From the NCBI GenBank assembly GCA_965248805.1, contig CBDFKJ010000009.1, forward strand, positions 62,001-126,000: DNA of 64,000 nt. The letters are read 5' to 3'. This DNA comes from CBDFKJ01 sp965248805 (GTDB taxonomy: Bacteria; Pseudomonadota; Alphaproteobacteria; UBA6615). The translations under genes were made by a program, and so were the position numbers. The notes under the pieces were generated by a model that saw only the letters and a program-made list of their open reading frames with translations, did not search any database and was not told where the DNA came from. This document shows positions 54,128-63,076 of this stretch, piece after piece (position 1 is the stretch's first letter; every line of letters starts with the position of its first letter).

Positions 54128-54396
54128 CACGCCGCCTCCCCGCGCTCACTCTCGGGGCGAGGCGCGGGTCGTGCTATATCGGCCGGCCACTCGTGGTCCT
54201 CTGGCCAGTGGTCGGAGAACTTTTGGAGAATGTGGTCACGGCGCCCGATGGTGAGATCGGCCTCACCTTTCTCGAGGCGACCAAAAAGACTGCCCTGCCC
54301 CGCGATCCGTAGGCTGATTGTGCTCAGTGCATGGCCCTTGGCCGCAGCGTACGTGCGAGCAAGGCGGAGAATTTGAGCAGCATCATTGGAAATCAT
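54127..54396 (-). CDS. Ner/Cro-like early regulator
   Basis: 89 residues: SNDAAQILRLARTYAAAKGH, ALSTISLRIAGQGSLFGRLE and KGEADLTIGRRDHILQKFSD, a helix-turn-helix of Cro/Ner size. It is divergent from the repressor, first gene of the early operon, like Ner in Mu. It would shut off early and repressor promoters through the repeats at 54394-54491. Confidence 0.7.
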   Translation of the reverse strand: MISNDAAQILRLARTYAAAKGHALSTISLRIAGQGSLFGRLEKGEADLTIGRRDHILQKFSDHWPEDHEWPADIARPAPRPESERGEAA

Positions 54397-54491
54397 GCCA
54401 AGATTATATTGGCTACTGTTCCAATTTGCAACGAGGGGGTTTGCAACAAGGGGAATTGTGTTTCTCTGCCAGCGTTGGCATTGTTGCCAAC
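54397..54491. promoter_or_regulatory. Divergent operator/promoter region of the lysogeny switch
   Basis: AT-rich 95 bp between the two regulators. Contents: a GCCAA...TTGGC inverted pair (about 54396-54412); a 15-bp tandem repeat TTTGCAACxAGGGGx (54425-54439 and 54440-54454); and GTTGGCA-TTGT-TGCCAAC (54474-54491), ending at the repressor start codon. The common element TTGCMA in both orientations suggests repressor half-sites. Confidence 0.65.
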
Positions 54492-55424
54492 ATGCAAGAG
54501 TTGGAGAGTCTGCTCCAATTAATAGAGGAGCGCTTGGTGGAGAAAGGGATATCGCCGGCCGAGGCGTCCCGTATGGCGTCAGGCCACCCTTACCTGATTT
54601 ATAAACTTCGGAAGGGCAGCAAACCCAACTATGAGACTTTGAAAGGCCTGTGCGCGGCCCTCGACCTTGAGTTCTACATCGGTCCTCCGCGCGGGGACGG
54701 CCCGCCTACCGCCGATCAATCGTCTGAGACACCGCTCTCCGATACCAGGGATGCCCCGGAGTCACCGGCCAAACCTACGCCCGAAGATACCGCCGCCGCA
54801 GGTGTGAGCGACGCGCTGCGCGACCAAATGGCGGCGATCTTGAAGGACGAGGCGCAGGCGATTCGAGAGTTAGTCTGCGAGGGGATCAATGACCATCTGC
54901 ATGCATTGCAGGGCCAGGCGATCTCGCGTCTGGCGCCACCGGCCGACAACCTCGAAGACGCGGGCGCCCTTGCTGTACAAAGGGTCGAGGATGGCGCCAC
55001 CGACGTTCCCGGCGCACGGTCGGTGCGGACGATAGAGGTGGAAGCCGCCGCCGGTGATGGCGCCCACAACCTCGACCATGCGCGGGTTGTTGGCCCGGTG
55101 TGGTTCCGCCGCGACTGGATCAGCAGTCGCGGGATCGATCCAGGGCAGGCCGTCGTGATCTCGGTGCGCAACGATTCGATGGCGCCGACCTTGCCGCCCG
55201 GTTGCAAGATCCTGGTGGACCGCCACCGCCGGCGGCGGCGCGTGGGACATATCTACGTCATCACCACCGACGACGGATTGATCGTCAAGCGCATGGGCAA
55301 GGACGATGACGGCCGCTGGCTGGTGGTGAGCGACAACGATTCGTCCGACTGGCCGGACGCGCCGTGGCCTGACGACGCCGAGGTCGTCGGTGAGGTCAAG
55401 TGGATGGCGAAGGAGCTTCCATGA
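54492..55424 (+). CDS. S24/LexA-type phage repressor
   Basis: 310 residues from the ATG at 54492. N-terminal helix-turn-helix: GISPAEASRMASGHPYLIYK, then KPNYETLKGLCAALDLEF. An acidic linker follows, then a LexA-like self-cleavage domain with NDSMAPTLPPGCKILVDR (Ser) and DDGLIVKRMGKDDDGRW (Lys). It maintains lysogeny and could be inactivated by RecA-stimulated autocleavage. It transcribes away from the Ner-like gene, as c does in Mu. Confidence 0.87.
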   Translation: MQELESLLQLIEERLVEKGISPAEASRMASGHPYLIYKLRKGSKPNYETLKGLCAALDLEFYIGPPRGDGPPTADQSSETPLSDTRDAPESPAKPTPEDTAAAGVSDALRDQMAAILKDEAQAIRELVCEGINDHLHALQGQAISRLAPPADNLEDAGALAVQRVEDGATDVPGARSVRTIEVEAAAGDGAHNLDHARVVGPVWFRRDWISSRGIDPGQAVVISVRNDSMAPTLPPGCKILVDRHRRRRRVGHIYVITTDDGLIVKRMGKDDDGRWLVVSDNDSSDWPDAPWPDDAEVVGEVKWMAKELP

Positions 55425-55469
55425 CCCGCGAGACACTGCACATCGTCCACGGATATAGGAACGACGGGT

Positions 55470-55865
55470 GGCAGGGGCGGCGGCAGACCCCGCCGTTCGG
55501 GTCGTCGCGTTCTACAATCAGCGCGGCACGGCTAAGCAATGGATCAAGGAGGGCAAGAACGCGATCCGGTAGACACGCCTATCGTGCCGCAGGTTCGACC
55601 ACAATGCCGTTCGCCTCCAGCTTCACGCGCTCGCCCAGGACCTCATGCGCACCCTCGCGCTGCCCGATGCCGTGGAACAGTGGTCGCTAGCCAGCCTGCG
55701 AGAGAAGCTCATCAAGATCGGAGCGAAGATCGTGCGCCACGGGCGCTACGTCACGTTCCAGATGGCCGAGGTTGTCATTCCTTGTGACCTATTCGCCGAC
55801 ATCCTGCGCCGAAGGCGAAATGCACGTCGAGCGGTTTCGCGGGAGGGCTCCATAGCTCATATGCC
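55470..55865 (+). pseudogene. IS1380-family transposase C-terminal remnant
   Basis: The frame encodes VAFYNQRGTAKQWIKEGKNA, a TAG in place of a Trp codon, then TRLSCRRFDHNAVRLQLHAL, LREKLIKIGAKIVRHGRYVT and FQMAEVVIPCDLFADILRR. This is the unmistakable IS1380 C-terminus (YNQRG-AEQWIKEGKNA...). It is truncated at both ends and replaces whatever lay between the repressor and the Fic gene. Confidence 0.85.
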
Positions 55866-56228
55866 TGAACTCGTCCCAGCCATTGAAGCAGATTACCAGT
55901 GATCTCTCCACCTCGTGGGAGACGAGGATCCATACGGAGGTGCCGGCTACCTTGGAATAAAGGATGTCATAAGGGCACATTATTTTATTGCTGACTATTT
56001 CTATGCTCAAGGGAAAGGGCTTGGTGGAATCGGACCAAAGAGTATGGATATTTTGCACTCCGCTCTCTTCCGGCAGCATGTTTCTTATAATGGCGTACGG
56101 AAATGGAAGACAAAATACGATGTATGTGCCACTCTATTTTACGGCCTAGTAAAAGATCATCCATTTTATGATGCCAACAAACGAACAGCGTTTCTGTCTT
56201 TGATATATCATCTCGAAACGATAAATCT

Positions 56229-57518
56229 GGAGACCTCCAACAACCGGGGGATTTGACGAAGATTTTGGTGTGCTGTCCGACTTTCGCTGAGATCGGCGGT
56301 GTTGACGTCCGCAACCATCCGCCGTTTCGTTCTCGGCGGAGGGTTTTGGCGCTATTCAGGCGGACTCATACCATGGCGGCCCTGCGCTCATGGAAGATCA
56401 GACGCTGGAAATTGTAAGCCAGGTTGGCGAGGCCGATCTTGGCCTCCGCCCGCTTGAGCCCGATGGTACGGATGAAAAGGCCCATGCGATCCTTCTGCTG
56501 GGCGAAGACGTGCTCCACATGCGCACGGACCGCTGACTTGCGGGCATTGGCCTGGGCGGTCGCCTTGGGCATGGCCCGGCCCGGCGGCTTCTTGCGGTGG
56601 ATGTGGGAGACCCGACCCTTGCCGGCCAGCCACGCCTCGTTGGCCTTCGAGCGATAGGCGCTGTCAGCCCACACGCCGGCGGCCAGATTGTCGCCGGTGA
56701 CGAGCTGACGCAACATCTTGCCGTCATGGCGGGCGGCATCGGTCACAGCCGAGCTGCGGATGAAGCCGTAGGCCCGATCGATGACGACATGATTCTTGTA
56801 GCCGAACACCGGGATCGCGATGTCGGGCATGCGCCGTTGCGACCCGGCGGGGTTCTTGCGCCGCCCGGTCTTCACCGTCCACCGCGCATCCGTGTCCTTC
56901 TGCGCCGCCTTGGCTGGCTGATCGGGCCAGACCTCGGACGCGCTCTTGCCCGCCTTGATCGCCCGCTTCTCGTCATCGCTGTGGCGCTGCTTGGGCGCCG
57001 ATACCAACGTCGCATCGACGATCTGCCCGCCCATCGCCAGATAGCCGCACCGGCGCAATTCGCCATCGAAGGCGGCAAACAGCTTATCCAACGCCCCGGC
57101 CCGGACCAGACGCTCGCGAAAGGTCCATATGGTGTTGCGGTCCGGCGTCGGCGCTCCGAGATCGAAGCCTAGGAAGCGAAGCCAGCTCAAGCGATCGCGG
57201 ATCAGAAACTCCATCCGCTCGTCACTCACCGTGTGCCGCGCGGCCAGGATCAGAACCTTGAGCATCGCCACCGCATCGTAGGCCGGGCGGCCACCTTTCG
57301 ATCCGTCCGAATAGCCCAGCGCCGCCTCAAGCGGCGCGCGGAAAATCTTGAAGTCGACGACCTTTGCCAGCACCTCCAACGGATCACCCGTCGCCGAAAG
57401 CTTTCGAAGATGATCCGGTAAGCCGAACAGACCAGCCTGCCTCATCAATACCTCCTCAAACCGAACCGCCGTAGAGAATCACAACGAGGCAAAATTCACG
57501 AGGTAAATGGAGGCGTCC
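56229..57518 (-). mobile_element. IS5-family-like element, 1290 bp, copy 2
   Basis: Same ends as copy 1 (GGAGACCTCC and GGAGGCGTCC), flanked by ATCT (56225-56228 and 57519-57522), in the Fic/Doc gene. A clean insertion. Confidence 0.95.
56366..57448 (-). CDS. IS5-family transposase (copy 2)
   Basis: 360 residues, intact, the same protein as at 9780-10862 with FKIF, SKGGRPAYD and GALDKLF variants. DDE core and C-terminal EHVFAQQKDRMG are present. Confidence 0.92.
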   Translation of the reverse strand: MMRQAGLFGLPDHLRKLSATGDPLEVLAKVVDFKIFRAPLEAALGYSDGSKGGRPAYDAVAMLKVLILAARHTVSDERMEFLIRDRLSWLRFLGFDLGAPTPDRNTIWTFRERLVRAGALDKLFAAFDGELRRCGYLAMGGQIVDATLVSAPKQRHSDDEKRAIKAGKSASEVWPDQPAKAAQKDTDARWTVKTGRRKNPAGSQRRMPDIAIPVFGYKNHVVIDRAYGFIRSSAVTDAARHDGKMLRQLVTGDNLAAGVWADSAYRSKANEAWLAGKGRVSHIHRKKPPGRAMPKATAQANARKSAVRAHVEHVFAQQKDRMGLFIRTIGLKRAEAKIGLANLAYNFQRLIFHERRAAMV

Positions 57519-58333
57519 ATCTGTGTCCAACTGTTGACCAAAGTGAACTCGAGAATTTTGCAGTTGAAGTAGCCGAAAATAAACTATCAAAGCGGCGAAG
57601 ATTTAAGGAACATTTGTCTCAATACCACAACTATGCCGATGCATGTGTCCATTATATTTCGTATTTTATTAAGAAGAAGTCGCGCCGACTGGACAAGAAA
57701 TACTACACAGTTGCTTATAGGGAATTCAATAAGCTCCTTAACAGATTTGGATACGATCTTCAGAATCCGCACAATAACTATATCGATGTTGTTCGGATCG
57801 AAGAACGCAGAAAGATACTTGGGATATTTGGTCCTAGTGAAAAGGTAAACGTTAGAGTTGCACAGGTAGGTTTCCCAAATTGGACATCTCAGGTTGGCCC
57901 AGGAGCTGTTAAGACAGTGAGAAACGCGGCCCAATTAACACCAGATAAGGGCATCGACTCGCAAACGTTCTTTAAAGATGCAGATCCGATCTCGATTTTG
58001 ATATCACAATATGAAACTCCACTGCGGCGTTTGGCGGATCGTTAATGTAAGCTTAATCCTGTCGAGCGTGAACGTCTGAGCCTCACTGGTTCCGCGTTGC
58101 AAACGCCCAGGCTCATCCCAACGGCCTTTCCGAGGATGCCTGGCGCGATCGCCCGCTTTCCGCTTGACGCCGGTACGCGTCGCCTAACTTGCGCCCGGGT
58201 GGTCAATTACTGATGATGAGTTCTCCGGTCTTGCCGCGGCTCTTGCCCCCGGCGGCGACGGTATAGGTCGTCTCGAGCGCCTCGATGTCGAAGGCCGAGA
58301 AGATTTTTCTCACCTCCGGGAGGTCGTTCAGCG

Positions 58334-59623
58334 GGACGCCTCCATTTACCTCGTGAATTTTGCCTCGTTGTGATTCTCTACGGCGGTTCGGTTTGAGGAG
58401 GTATTGATGAGGCAGGCTGGTCTGTTCGGCTTACCGGATCATCTTCGAAAGCTTTCGGCGACGGGTGATCCGTTGGAGGTGCTGGCAAAGGTCGTCGACT
58501 TCAAGATTTTCCGCGCGCCGCTTGAGGCGGCGCTGGGCTATTCGGACGGATCGAAAGGTGGCCGCCCGGCCTACGATGCGGTGGCGATGCTCAAGGTTCT
58601 GATCCTGGCCGCGCGGCACACGGTGAGTGACGAGCGGATGGAGTTTCTGATCCGCGATCGCTTGAGCTGGCTTCGCTTCCTAGGCTTCGATCTCGGAGCG
58701 CCGACGCCGGACCGCAACACCATATGGACCTTTCGCGAGCGTCTGGTCCGGGCCGGGGCGATGGATAAGCTGTTTGCCGCCTTCGATGGCGAATTGCGCC
58801 GGTGCGGCTATCTGGCGATGGGCGGGCAGATCGTCGATGCGACGTTGGTATCGGCGCCCAAGCAGCGCCACAGCGATGACGAGAAGCGGGCGATCAAGGC
58901 GGGCAAGAGCGCGTCCGAGGTCTGGCCCGATCAGCCAGCCAAGGCGGCGCAGAAGGACACGGATGCGCGGTGGACGGTGAAGACCGGGCGGCGCAAGAAC
59001 CCCGCCGGGTCGCAACGGCGCATGCCCGACATCGCGATCCCGGTGTTCGGCTACAAGAATCATGTCGTCATCGATCGGGCCTACGGCTTCATCCGCAGCT
59101 CGGCTGTGACCGATGCCGCCCGCCATGACGGCAAGATGTTGCGTCAGCTCGTCACCGGCGACAATCTGGCCGCCGGCGTGTGGGCTGACAGCGCCTATCG
59201 CTCGAAGGCCAACGAGGCGTGGCTGGCCGGCAAGGGTCGGGTCTCCCACATCCACCGCAAGAAGCCGCCGGGCCGGGCCATGCCCAAGGCGACCGCCCAG
59301 GCCAATGCCCGCAAGTCAGCGGTCCGTGCGCATGTGGAGCACGTCTTCGCCCAGCAGAAGGATCGCATGGGCCTTTTCATCCGTACCATCGGGCTCAAGC
59401 GGGCGGAGGCCAAGATCGGCCTCGCCAACCTGGCTTACAATTTCCAGCGTCTGATCTTCCATGAGCGCAGGGCCGCCATGGTATGAGTCCGCCTGAATAG
59501 CGCCAAAACCCTCCGCCGAGAACGAAACGGCGGATGGTTGCGGACGTCAACACCGCCGATCTCAGCGAAAGTCGGACAGCACACCAAAATCTTCGTCAAA
59601 TCCCCCGGTTGTTGGAGGTCTCC
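58334..59623 (+). mobile_element. IS5-family-like element, 1290 bp, copy 3
   Basis: The same element in inverted orientation. Flanks differ (AGCG on the left, AGGT on the right), so no target duplication; together with the missing methylase codons this indicates a deletion starting at the IS end. Confidence 0.93.
58404..59486 (+). CDS. IS5-family transposase (copy 3)
   Basis: 360 residues, intact, nearly identical to the copies at 9780-10862 and 56366-57448 (FKIF, SKGGR, GAMDKLF). Confidence 0.92.
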   Translation: MMRQAGLFGLPDHLRKLSATGDPLEVLAKVVDFKIFRAPLEAALGYSDGSKGGRPAYDAVAMLKVLILAARHTVSDERMEFLIRDRLSWLRFLGFDLGAPTPDRNTIWTFRERLVRAGAMDKLFAAFDGELRRCGYLAMGGQIVDATLVSAPKQRHSDDEKRAIKAGKSASEVWPDQPAKAAQKDTDARWTVKTGRRKNPAGSQRRMPDIAIPVFGYKNHVVIDRAYGFIRSSAVTDAARHDGKMLRQLVTGDNLAAGVWADSAYRSKANEAWLAGKGRVSHIHRKKPPGRAMPKATAQANARKSAVRAHVEHVFAQQKDRMGLFIRTIGLKRAEAKIGLANLAYNFQRLIFHERRAAMV

Positions 59624-60336
59624 AGGTGGCATAGGGGAGGCATTCGATGACGACGCCGGCGATCCGGCCGTGCAGCTCTTCCAGCATGGGGCCGAGCTTG
59701 GTGATGTCGAAGCGCGCCGGCATGCCCGGTGAGACGCCGAAGTTCCGCCCCGAGACCTTGCCGCCGAACGCGGTGCGTTGCAGGCAGAGGAAGCGGGCGG
59801 CGCGCTCAAGGTCGGTGAGGGTCTCCGGGTTTGTGTCGATCAGGCGCAAGAACTCGGCCCGTGTGGTGATCTGGAACCTGATCGTGTCCATGAACGCGAC
59901 GTAGTGCCGCTGCAGGATGCGGAAGAAGTTGGCGATGTCGCGGTTCACATCGTTGATCACCTCGGACCGCGGCGCCTGGCGCCGGCGTAGGAAGACGCCG
60001 CCCATGCCGACGAATGGCTCGGCATAGCTCGTGTGCTCGATCGCCTCGATGCGCTCGATGATCCGCTTCGCCAGGTTCCGCTTGCCGCCGAGATAGGCGG
60101 CGGCGGGATTCACGGGCACAACGTCACGAATCGACGCCACGGCTCTCTCCCACGATAATGCTCCCGCCCCTTGGGGGTGGCGGGACGGCCGCGATGCGGC
60201 CGGTTGCGGTCGTGGGAGTTTTGGCTCCCGGCTCCGGATGTTTGCGCATCCCGGCCCCCGCCTTTCTTTGGCCGGCGCGTGAGGCCGGCCCGGCAGGAGC
60301 ATTAACGGCCCATTTCAGCAGAACGAGGGATCTTCG

Positions 60337-60395
60337 TGCAGCGGACCATGGTCCGCTGCACAGGCATTGCGGGATCGGCTTAGATCGCCGTCATG
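60337..60395 (+). promoter_or_regulatory. Predicted late (PI-type) promoter with 24-bp palindrome
   Basis: The palindrome (half-site TGCAGCGGACCA) at 60337-60360 is identical to that at 42200-42223. It is followed by 19 nt, TTAGAT (60380-60385), 7 nt and ATG (60393). In Mu the C-dependent PI promoter precedes gene I; here the next long gene is the I-like protease. Confidence 0.7.
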
Positions 60396-60497
60396 ACCGG
60401 CCTATCGCCACGGAACGCCCGCCGAGGAGCTCCCGTCCGCCCCGACGACCTCGTGTCCAAGGGGCGGGCGGGGGCGATCCGCGCGCCCACGTCATGA
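60393..60497 (+). CDS. 34-residue leader peptide gene (tentative)
   Basis: ATG exactly 7 nt after the hexamer; the reading frame TGLSPRNARRGAPVRPDDLV then SKGRAGAIRAPTS ends in TCATGA, overlapping the ATG of the protease. It may serve to load ribosomes on a leaderless mRNA and couple them to the next gene. Confidence 0.4.
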   Translation: MTGLSPRNARRGAPVRPDDLVSKGRAGAIRAPTS

Positions 60498-61672
60498 GCG
60501 CGCTCGACGGCTGGATCGACGTCTTCCGCGCCGACACCCACCGGGATTCGGCAGGCCGGGAGCGCACCTGGTCGACCGATGACCTGGACAGCGTCGTGGC
60601 GGCGCACGAGCGCGGCGATCCGGCGCCGGTGGTGGTTGGGCACCCGCAGATGAACGCCCCGGCCTGGGGCTGGGTCGATGCGCTGCGGCGCACCGGCGAT
60701 CGCTTGCAGGCGCGGCTCCGCGATGTGGACCCGGCGTTCCGCGAGGCGGTCGAGGCGGGCCGCTATGCGGGCCGCTCGGTCGCGCTGCAAGGCGACGGCG
60801 ACGGCTTCCGGTTGCAGCATCTGGGGTTTCTCGGTGGCGCGGCGCCGGCCGTGCAGGGACTTGCCCCGACGCAGTTCTCCGGCGCGCCGGCACTCACCTA
60901 CAGCTTCGCGGCTTCCGAACTGGAGAGCTGGGGCTGGGCCTCGGTGGCCCGCGTATTCCGGCGCCTGCGCGACTGGCTGATCGAGAAGGAAGGCGTCGAA
61001 CGCGCCGACGCGCTGATCGCCGAGTGGGAGATCGAACAGGTCAACGACGCCAAGGAGCGCAGCGACGCGCCGGCGCCCGCCTTCGCGGAAGCCGGCGGCA
61101 CACCCGAAAATCCCGGCGATGAAGCCGGCGCGCAACCGGCGCCGGCGGCAGACAACACCAAGACGGAGGACGAGATGTCCGGAGACGAGAGGAAGAAGGC
61201 GGCCGATGCGGCCGCCGAGCGCGCCAAGATCGAGGCCGACCGCAAGGCGCTTGACCAACGCGAGGCGGCGCTCGAAGCCGAACGCGCGGCCTTCGCGGCC
61301 GAGGAGCAGCGACGTGCGGCCGAGACCGAGCTGGACGCGCACATCGCGGCGGGCCGGGTGCTGCCGGCCGAGAAGGACGGACTTGCCCGCTTCATGGCCG
61401 GGCTGGCGAGCGATGACGGGGCCGCCTTTACCTACGCCGAGGGCGGCGCGGAGACCAAGGAGACGCCGCGGGTGTACTTCTCGAACCTCCTCGCCCGCCT
61501 GCCCAAACGCATCAACTACGGCGAGACCGCCGGCGGCGGCTCCCCGGCAGATGCCAACGACCCCGCCGCCGTGGCGCGCGCAGCCTTGACCCTGATGGCT
61601 GCCGACAAGACCGGCGGGCTCACCATCGACCGCGCCGTGCGCCAGGTGGCCGGACACCCCCAGGAGGGCTGA
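60494..61672 (+). CDS. Mu I-like head protease/scaffold
   Basis: 392 residues from the ATG at 60494. Protease part: GWIDVFRADTHRDSAGRERT, PVVVGHPQMNAPAWGWVDAL, YAGRSVALQGDGDGFRLQHL and GFLGGAAPAVQGL, the I-protein pattern (pfam Mu-like I). From ~residue 230 a lysine/glutamate-rich coiled coil (IEADRKALDQREAALEAERA) is the scaffold part, as in the I/Z pair of Mu. First main gene of the head operon. Confidence 0.85.
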   Translation: MSALDGWIDVFRADTHRDSAGRERTWSTDDLDSVVAAHERGDPAPVVVGHPQMNAPAWGWVDALRRTGDRLQARLRDVDPAFREAVEAGRYAGRSVALQGDGDGFRLQHLGFLGGAAPAVQGLAPTQFSGAPALTYSFAASELESWGWASVARVFRRLRDWLIEKEGVERADALIAEWEIEQVNDAKERSDAPAPAFAEAGGTPENPGDEAGAQPAPAADNTKTEDEMSGDERKKAADAAAERAKIEADRKALDQREAALEAERAAFAAEEQRRAAETELDAHIAAGRVLPAEKDGLARFMAGLASDDGAAFTYAEGGAETKETPRVYFSNLLARLPKRINYGETAGGGSPADANDPAAVARAALTLMAADKTGGLTIDRAVRQVAGHPQEG

Positions 61673-61673
61673 C

Positions 61674-62093
61674 ATGGACTATCTGCTGACCAAGAACTTC
61701 ATCGCGGAAGCCGCGGTCACTAAACGCCGTATCGTCAAGTTCGGCGGCAGCGATACCGCGGTCGAACCCGCCACCGGCCCGGGCGACGCGCTGATCGGCA
61801 TCGCCGCCGAGCTTGGCGCCGCGGCGGATGGGCGCATCGACGTGCATCTGGCCGGCATCGCCGAGGTCGAGGCCGGCGGCGTCATCGCCCGCGGCGATCT
61901 GATCACCGCCGGTGCCGACGGCAAGGCGGTGGCGGCAACGCGTCACACCCACACTGAAAGCGCAGCGGCCGCCTACACCCAGGACGCGGACACCGGGGCC
62001 GGAAGCGTGGTGCGTACCATCGGCGTGGCACTGCAAGGCGCGAGCGCCGCCGGCGATCTGATCCGCGTCCTCATTCAGCCCGGCCTCGCATAG
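61674..62093 (+). CDS. DUF2190-type capsid decoration/stabilising protein
   Basis: 139 residues, GGAGG upstream. It reads KRRIVKFGGSDTAVEPATGP, GDALIGIAAELGAAADGRID and VIARGDLITAGADGKAVAAT. Beta-rich, Gly/Ala-rich, in the decoration-protein slot between protease and major capsid gene. A different relic of the same family is at 17399-17572. Confidence 0.75.
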   Translation: MDYLLTKNFIAEAAVTKRRIVKFGGSDTAVEPATGPGDALIGIAAELGAAADGRIDVHLAGIAEVEAGGVIARGDLITAGADGKAVAATRHTHTESAAAAYTQDADTGAGSVVRTIGVALQGASAAGDLIRVLIQPGLA

Positions 62094-62102
62094 GAGACGG
62101 AC

Positions 62103-63074
62103 ATGCCCGATTTGCCATCCACCTATCCGGTCGACTTCGAGCGCACAGCGATCGCGGTCGGCTATTCCAACGCCGAGTATGTCGCCGACCGGGTGCTGCC
62201 GCGTGTCCGCGTGGCCCGCAAGGAATACCGCTACACCAGCTATCCGCTGGAGGAATTCTTCTCCGTGCCCGATACTTTCGTCGGCCGGCGCTCGTCGCCC
62301 ACCATGATCCACCTGAGCGCGGACGAGAAGGCGGGCGTCTGCCGCGACTTCGCGCTCGAGGACGCGATCCCCAGGGACGACGTGGACAACGCGCCGCAGA
62401 CGGTGCGCGATCCCCGCGACCGGTCCTCGATGACGCTCGCCGATCTGTTGATGATCGACCGCGAGAAGCGGGCCGCCGATCTGGTGTTCAAGGCCGAGAT
62501 CTATCCGATCGGCAACAAGGCGGCGCTTGCCGGCGCCAGCCGGTGGAGCGATGCCGATTCCGACCCGGTGACCGCCATCATCAATGCCGTCGAGGGCATG
62601 GTGGCGAAGCCCAACCGCCTGCTGCTGGGCTCGCAAGTGTGGGCCAAGCTGCGCACCCACAAGAAGGTGGTAGGCGCGCTCGGCCGGCGCCAGACAGATG
62701 CCGGTATCGCGCTGCGCGAGGAGGTCGCCGATCTGTTCGAGCTGGCGGAGATCGTCGTCGGTCAGGCCTGGATCAACACCGCGGCGCGCGGCCAGGCCGC
62801 GAGCCTGTCGCGGGTCTGGGACAAGCATGCGCTCCTGTACCGCGCCGATCCCATGGCCGGGGCCGAGGGTCCGCCGACACTGGGCATCACTGCCGAATAC
62901 GTGCCGGCGGGCATGGGCGGCGGCGACACCGCGCTGCCCGGCCGCACCGTCTACACCGGCTTCGATCCCAAGATCGGCGGGCACGGAAGCTACGTGGTGC
63001 GTGTGGTCGAGAGCTGCGATGAGAAGATCGTCGCCAGCCGGGCCGGTTATCTGTTCGCCGACGCGGTGGTGTGA
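62103..63074 (+). CDS. Major capsid protein (Mu T-like)
   Basis: 323 residues with GGAG upstream. Sequence landmarks: SNAEYVADRVLPRVRVARKE, DDVDNAPQTVRDPRDRSSMT, LLLGSQVWAKLRTHKKVVGA and CDEKIVASRAGYLFADAVV. Order and length fit the T-type HK97-fold capsid proteins of alphaproteobacterial Mu-like phages. Confidence 0.82.
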   Translation: MPDLPSTYPVDFERTAIAVGYSNAEYVADRVLPRVRVARKEYRYTSYPLEEFFSVPDTFVGRRSSPTMIHLSADEKAGVCRDFALEDAIPRDDVDNAPQTVRDPRDRSSMTLADLLMIDREKRAADLVFKAEIYPIGNKAALAGASRWSDADSDPVTAIINAVEGMVAKPNRLLLGSQVWAKLRTHKKVVGALGRRQTDAGIALREEVADLFELAEIVVGQAWINTAARGQAASLSRVWDKHALLYRADPMAGAEGPPTLGITAEYVPAGMGGGDTALPGRTVYTGFDPKIGGHGSYVVRVVESCDEKIVASRAGYLFADAVV

Positions 63075-63076
63075 TC

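Larger units (their letters stand above)
55915..58045 (+). pseudogene. Fic/Doc-family protein gene split by IS copy 2
   Basis: 5' part 55915-56228 (GTG start; possibly the N-terminus is lost): YLGIKDVIRAHYFIADYFYA, ILHSALFRQHVSYNG, and the active-site loop DHPFYDANKRTAFLSLIYHL, matching HPFxxxNKR of Doc/Fic enzymes. 3' part 57519-58045: QYHNYADACVHYISYFIKKK, RILGIFG-like EERRKILGIFGPSEKVNVRV and ISILISQYETPLRRLADR. Removing the IS and one ATCT duplication restores one frame (ETINLCPTVDQSELENF), about 280 residues. It is AT-rich, unlike everything nearby. Fic/Doc proteins modify targets by AMPylation or phosphorylation; the ~170-residue C-terminal extension is unusual. Confidence 0.75.
58203..60140 (-). 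pseudogene. Dam-type (D12 class) adenine methylase, interrupted and internally deleted
   Basis: N-terminal part 59624-60140 from the GTG at 60140 (GGGAGAG upstream): NPAAAYLGGKRNLAKRIIER, YAEPFVGMGGVFLRRRQAPR, SEVINDVNRDIANFFRILQR. C-terminal part 58203-58333: LNDLPEVRKIFSAFDIEALE, ending GKTGELIISN. The region between, which should hold the DPPY motif (~45 codons), is absent; IS copy 3 lies there. Catalysis is impossible. Phage Dam enzymes normally modify phage DNA. Confidence 0.85.
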
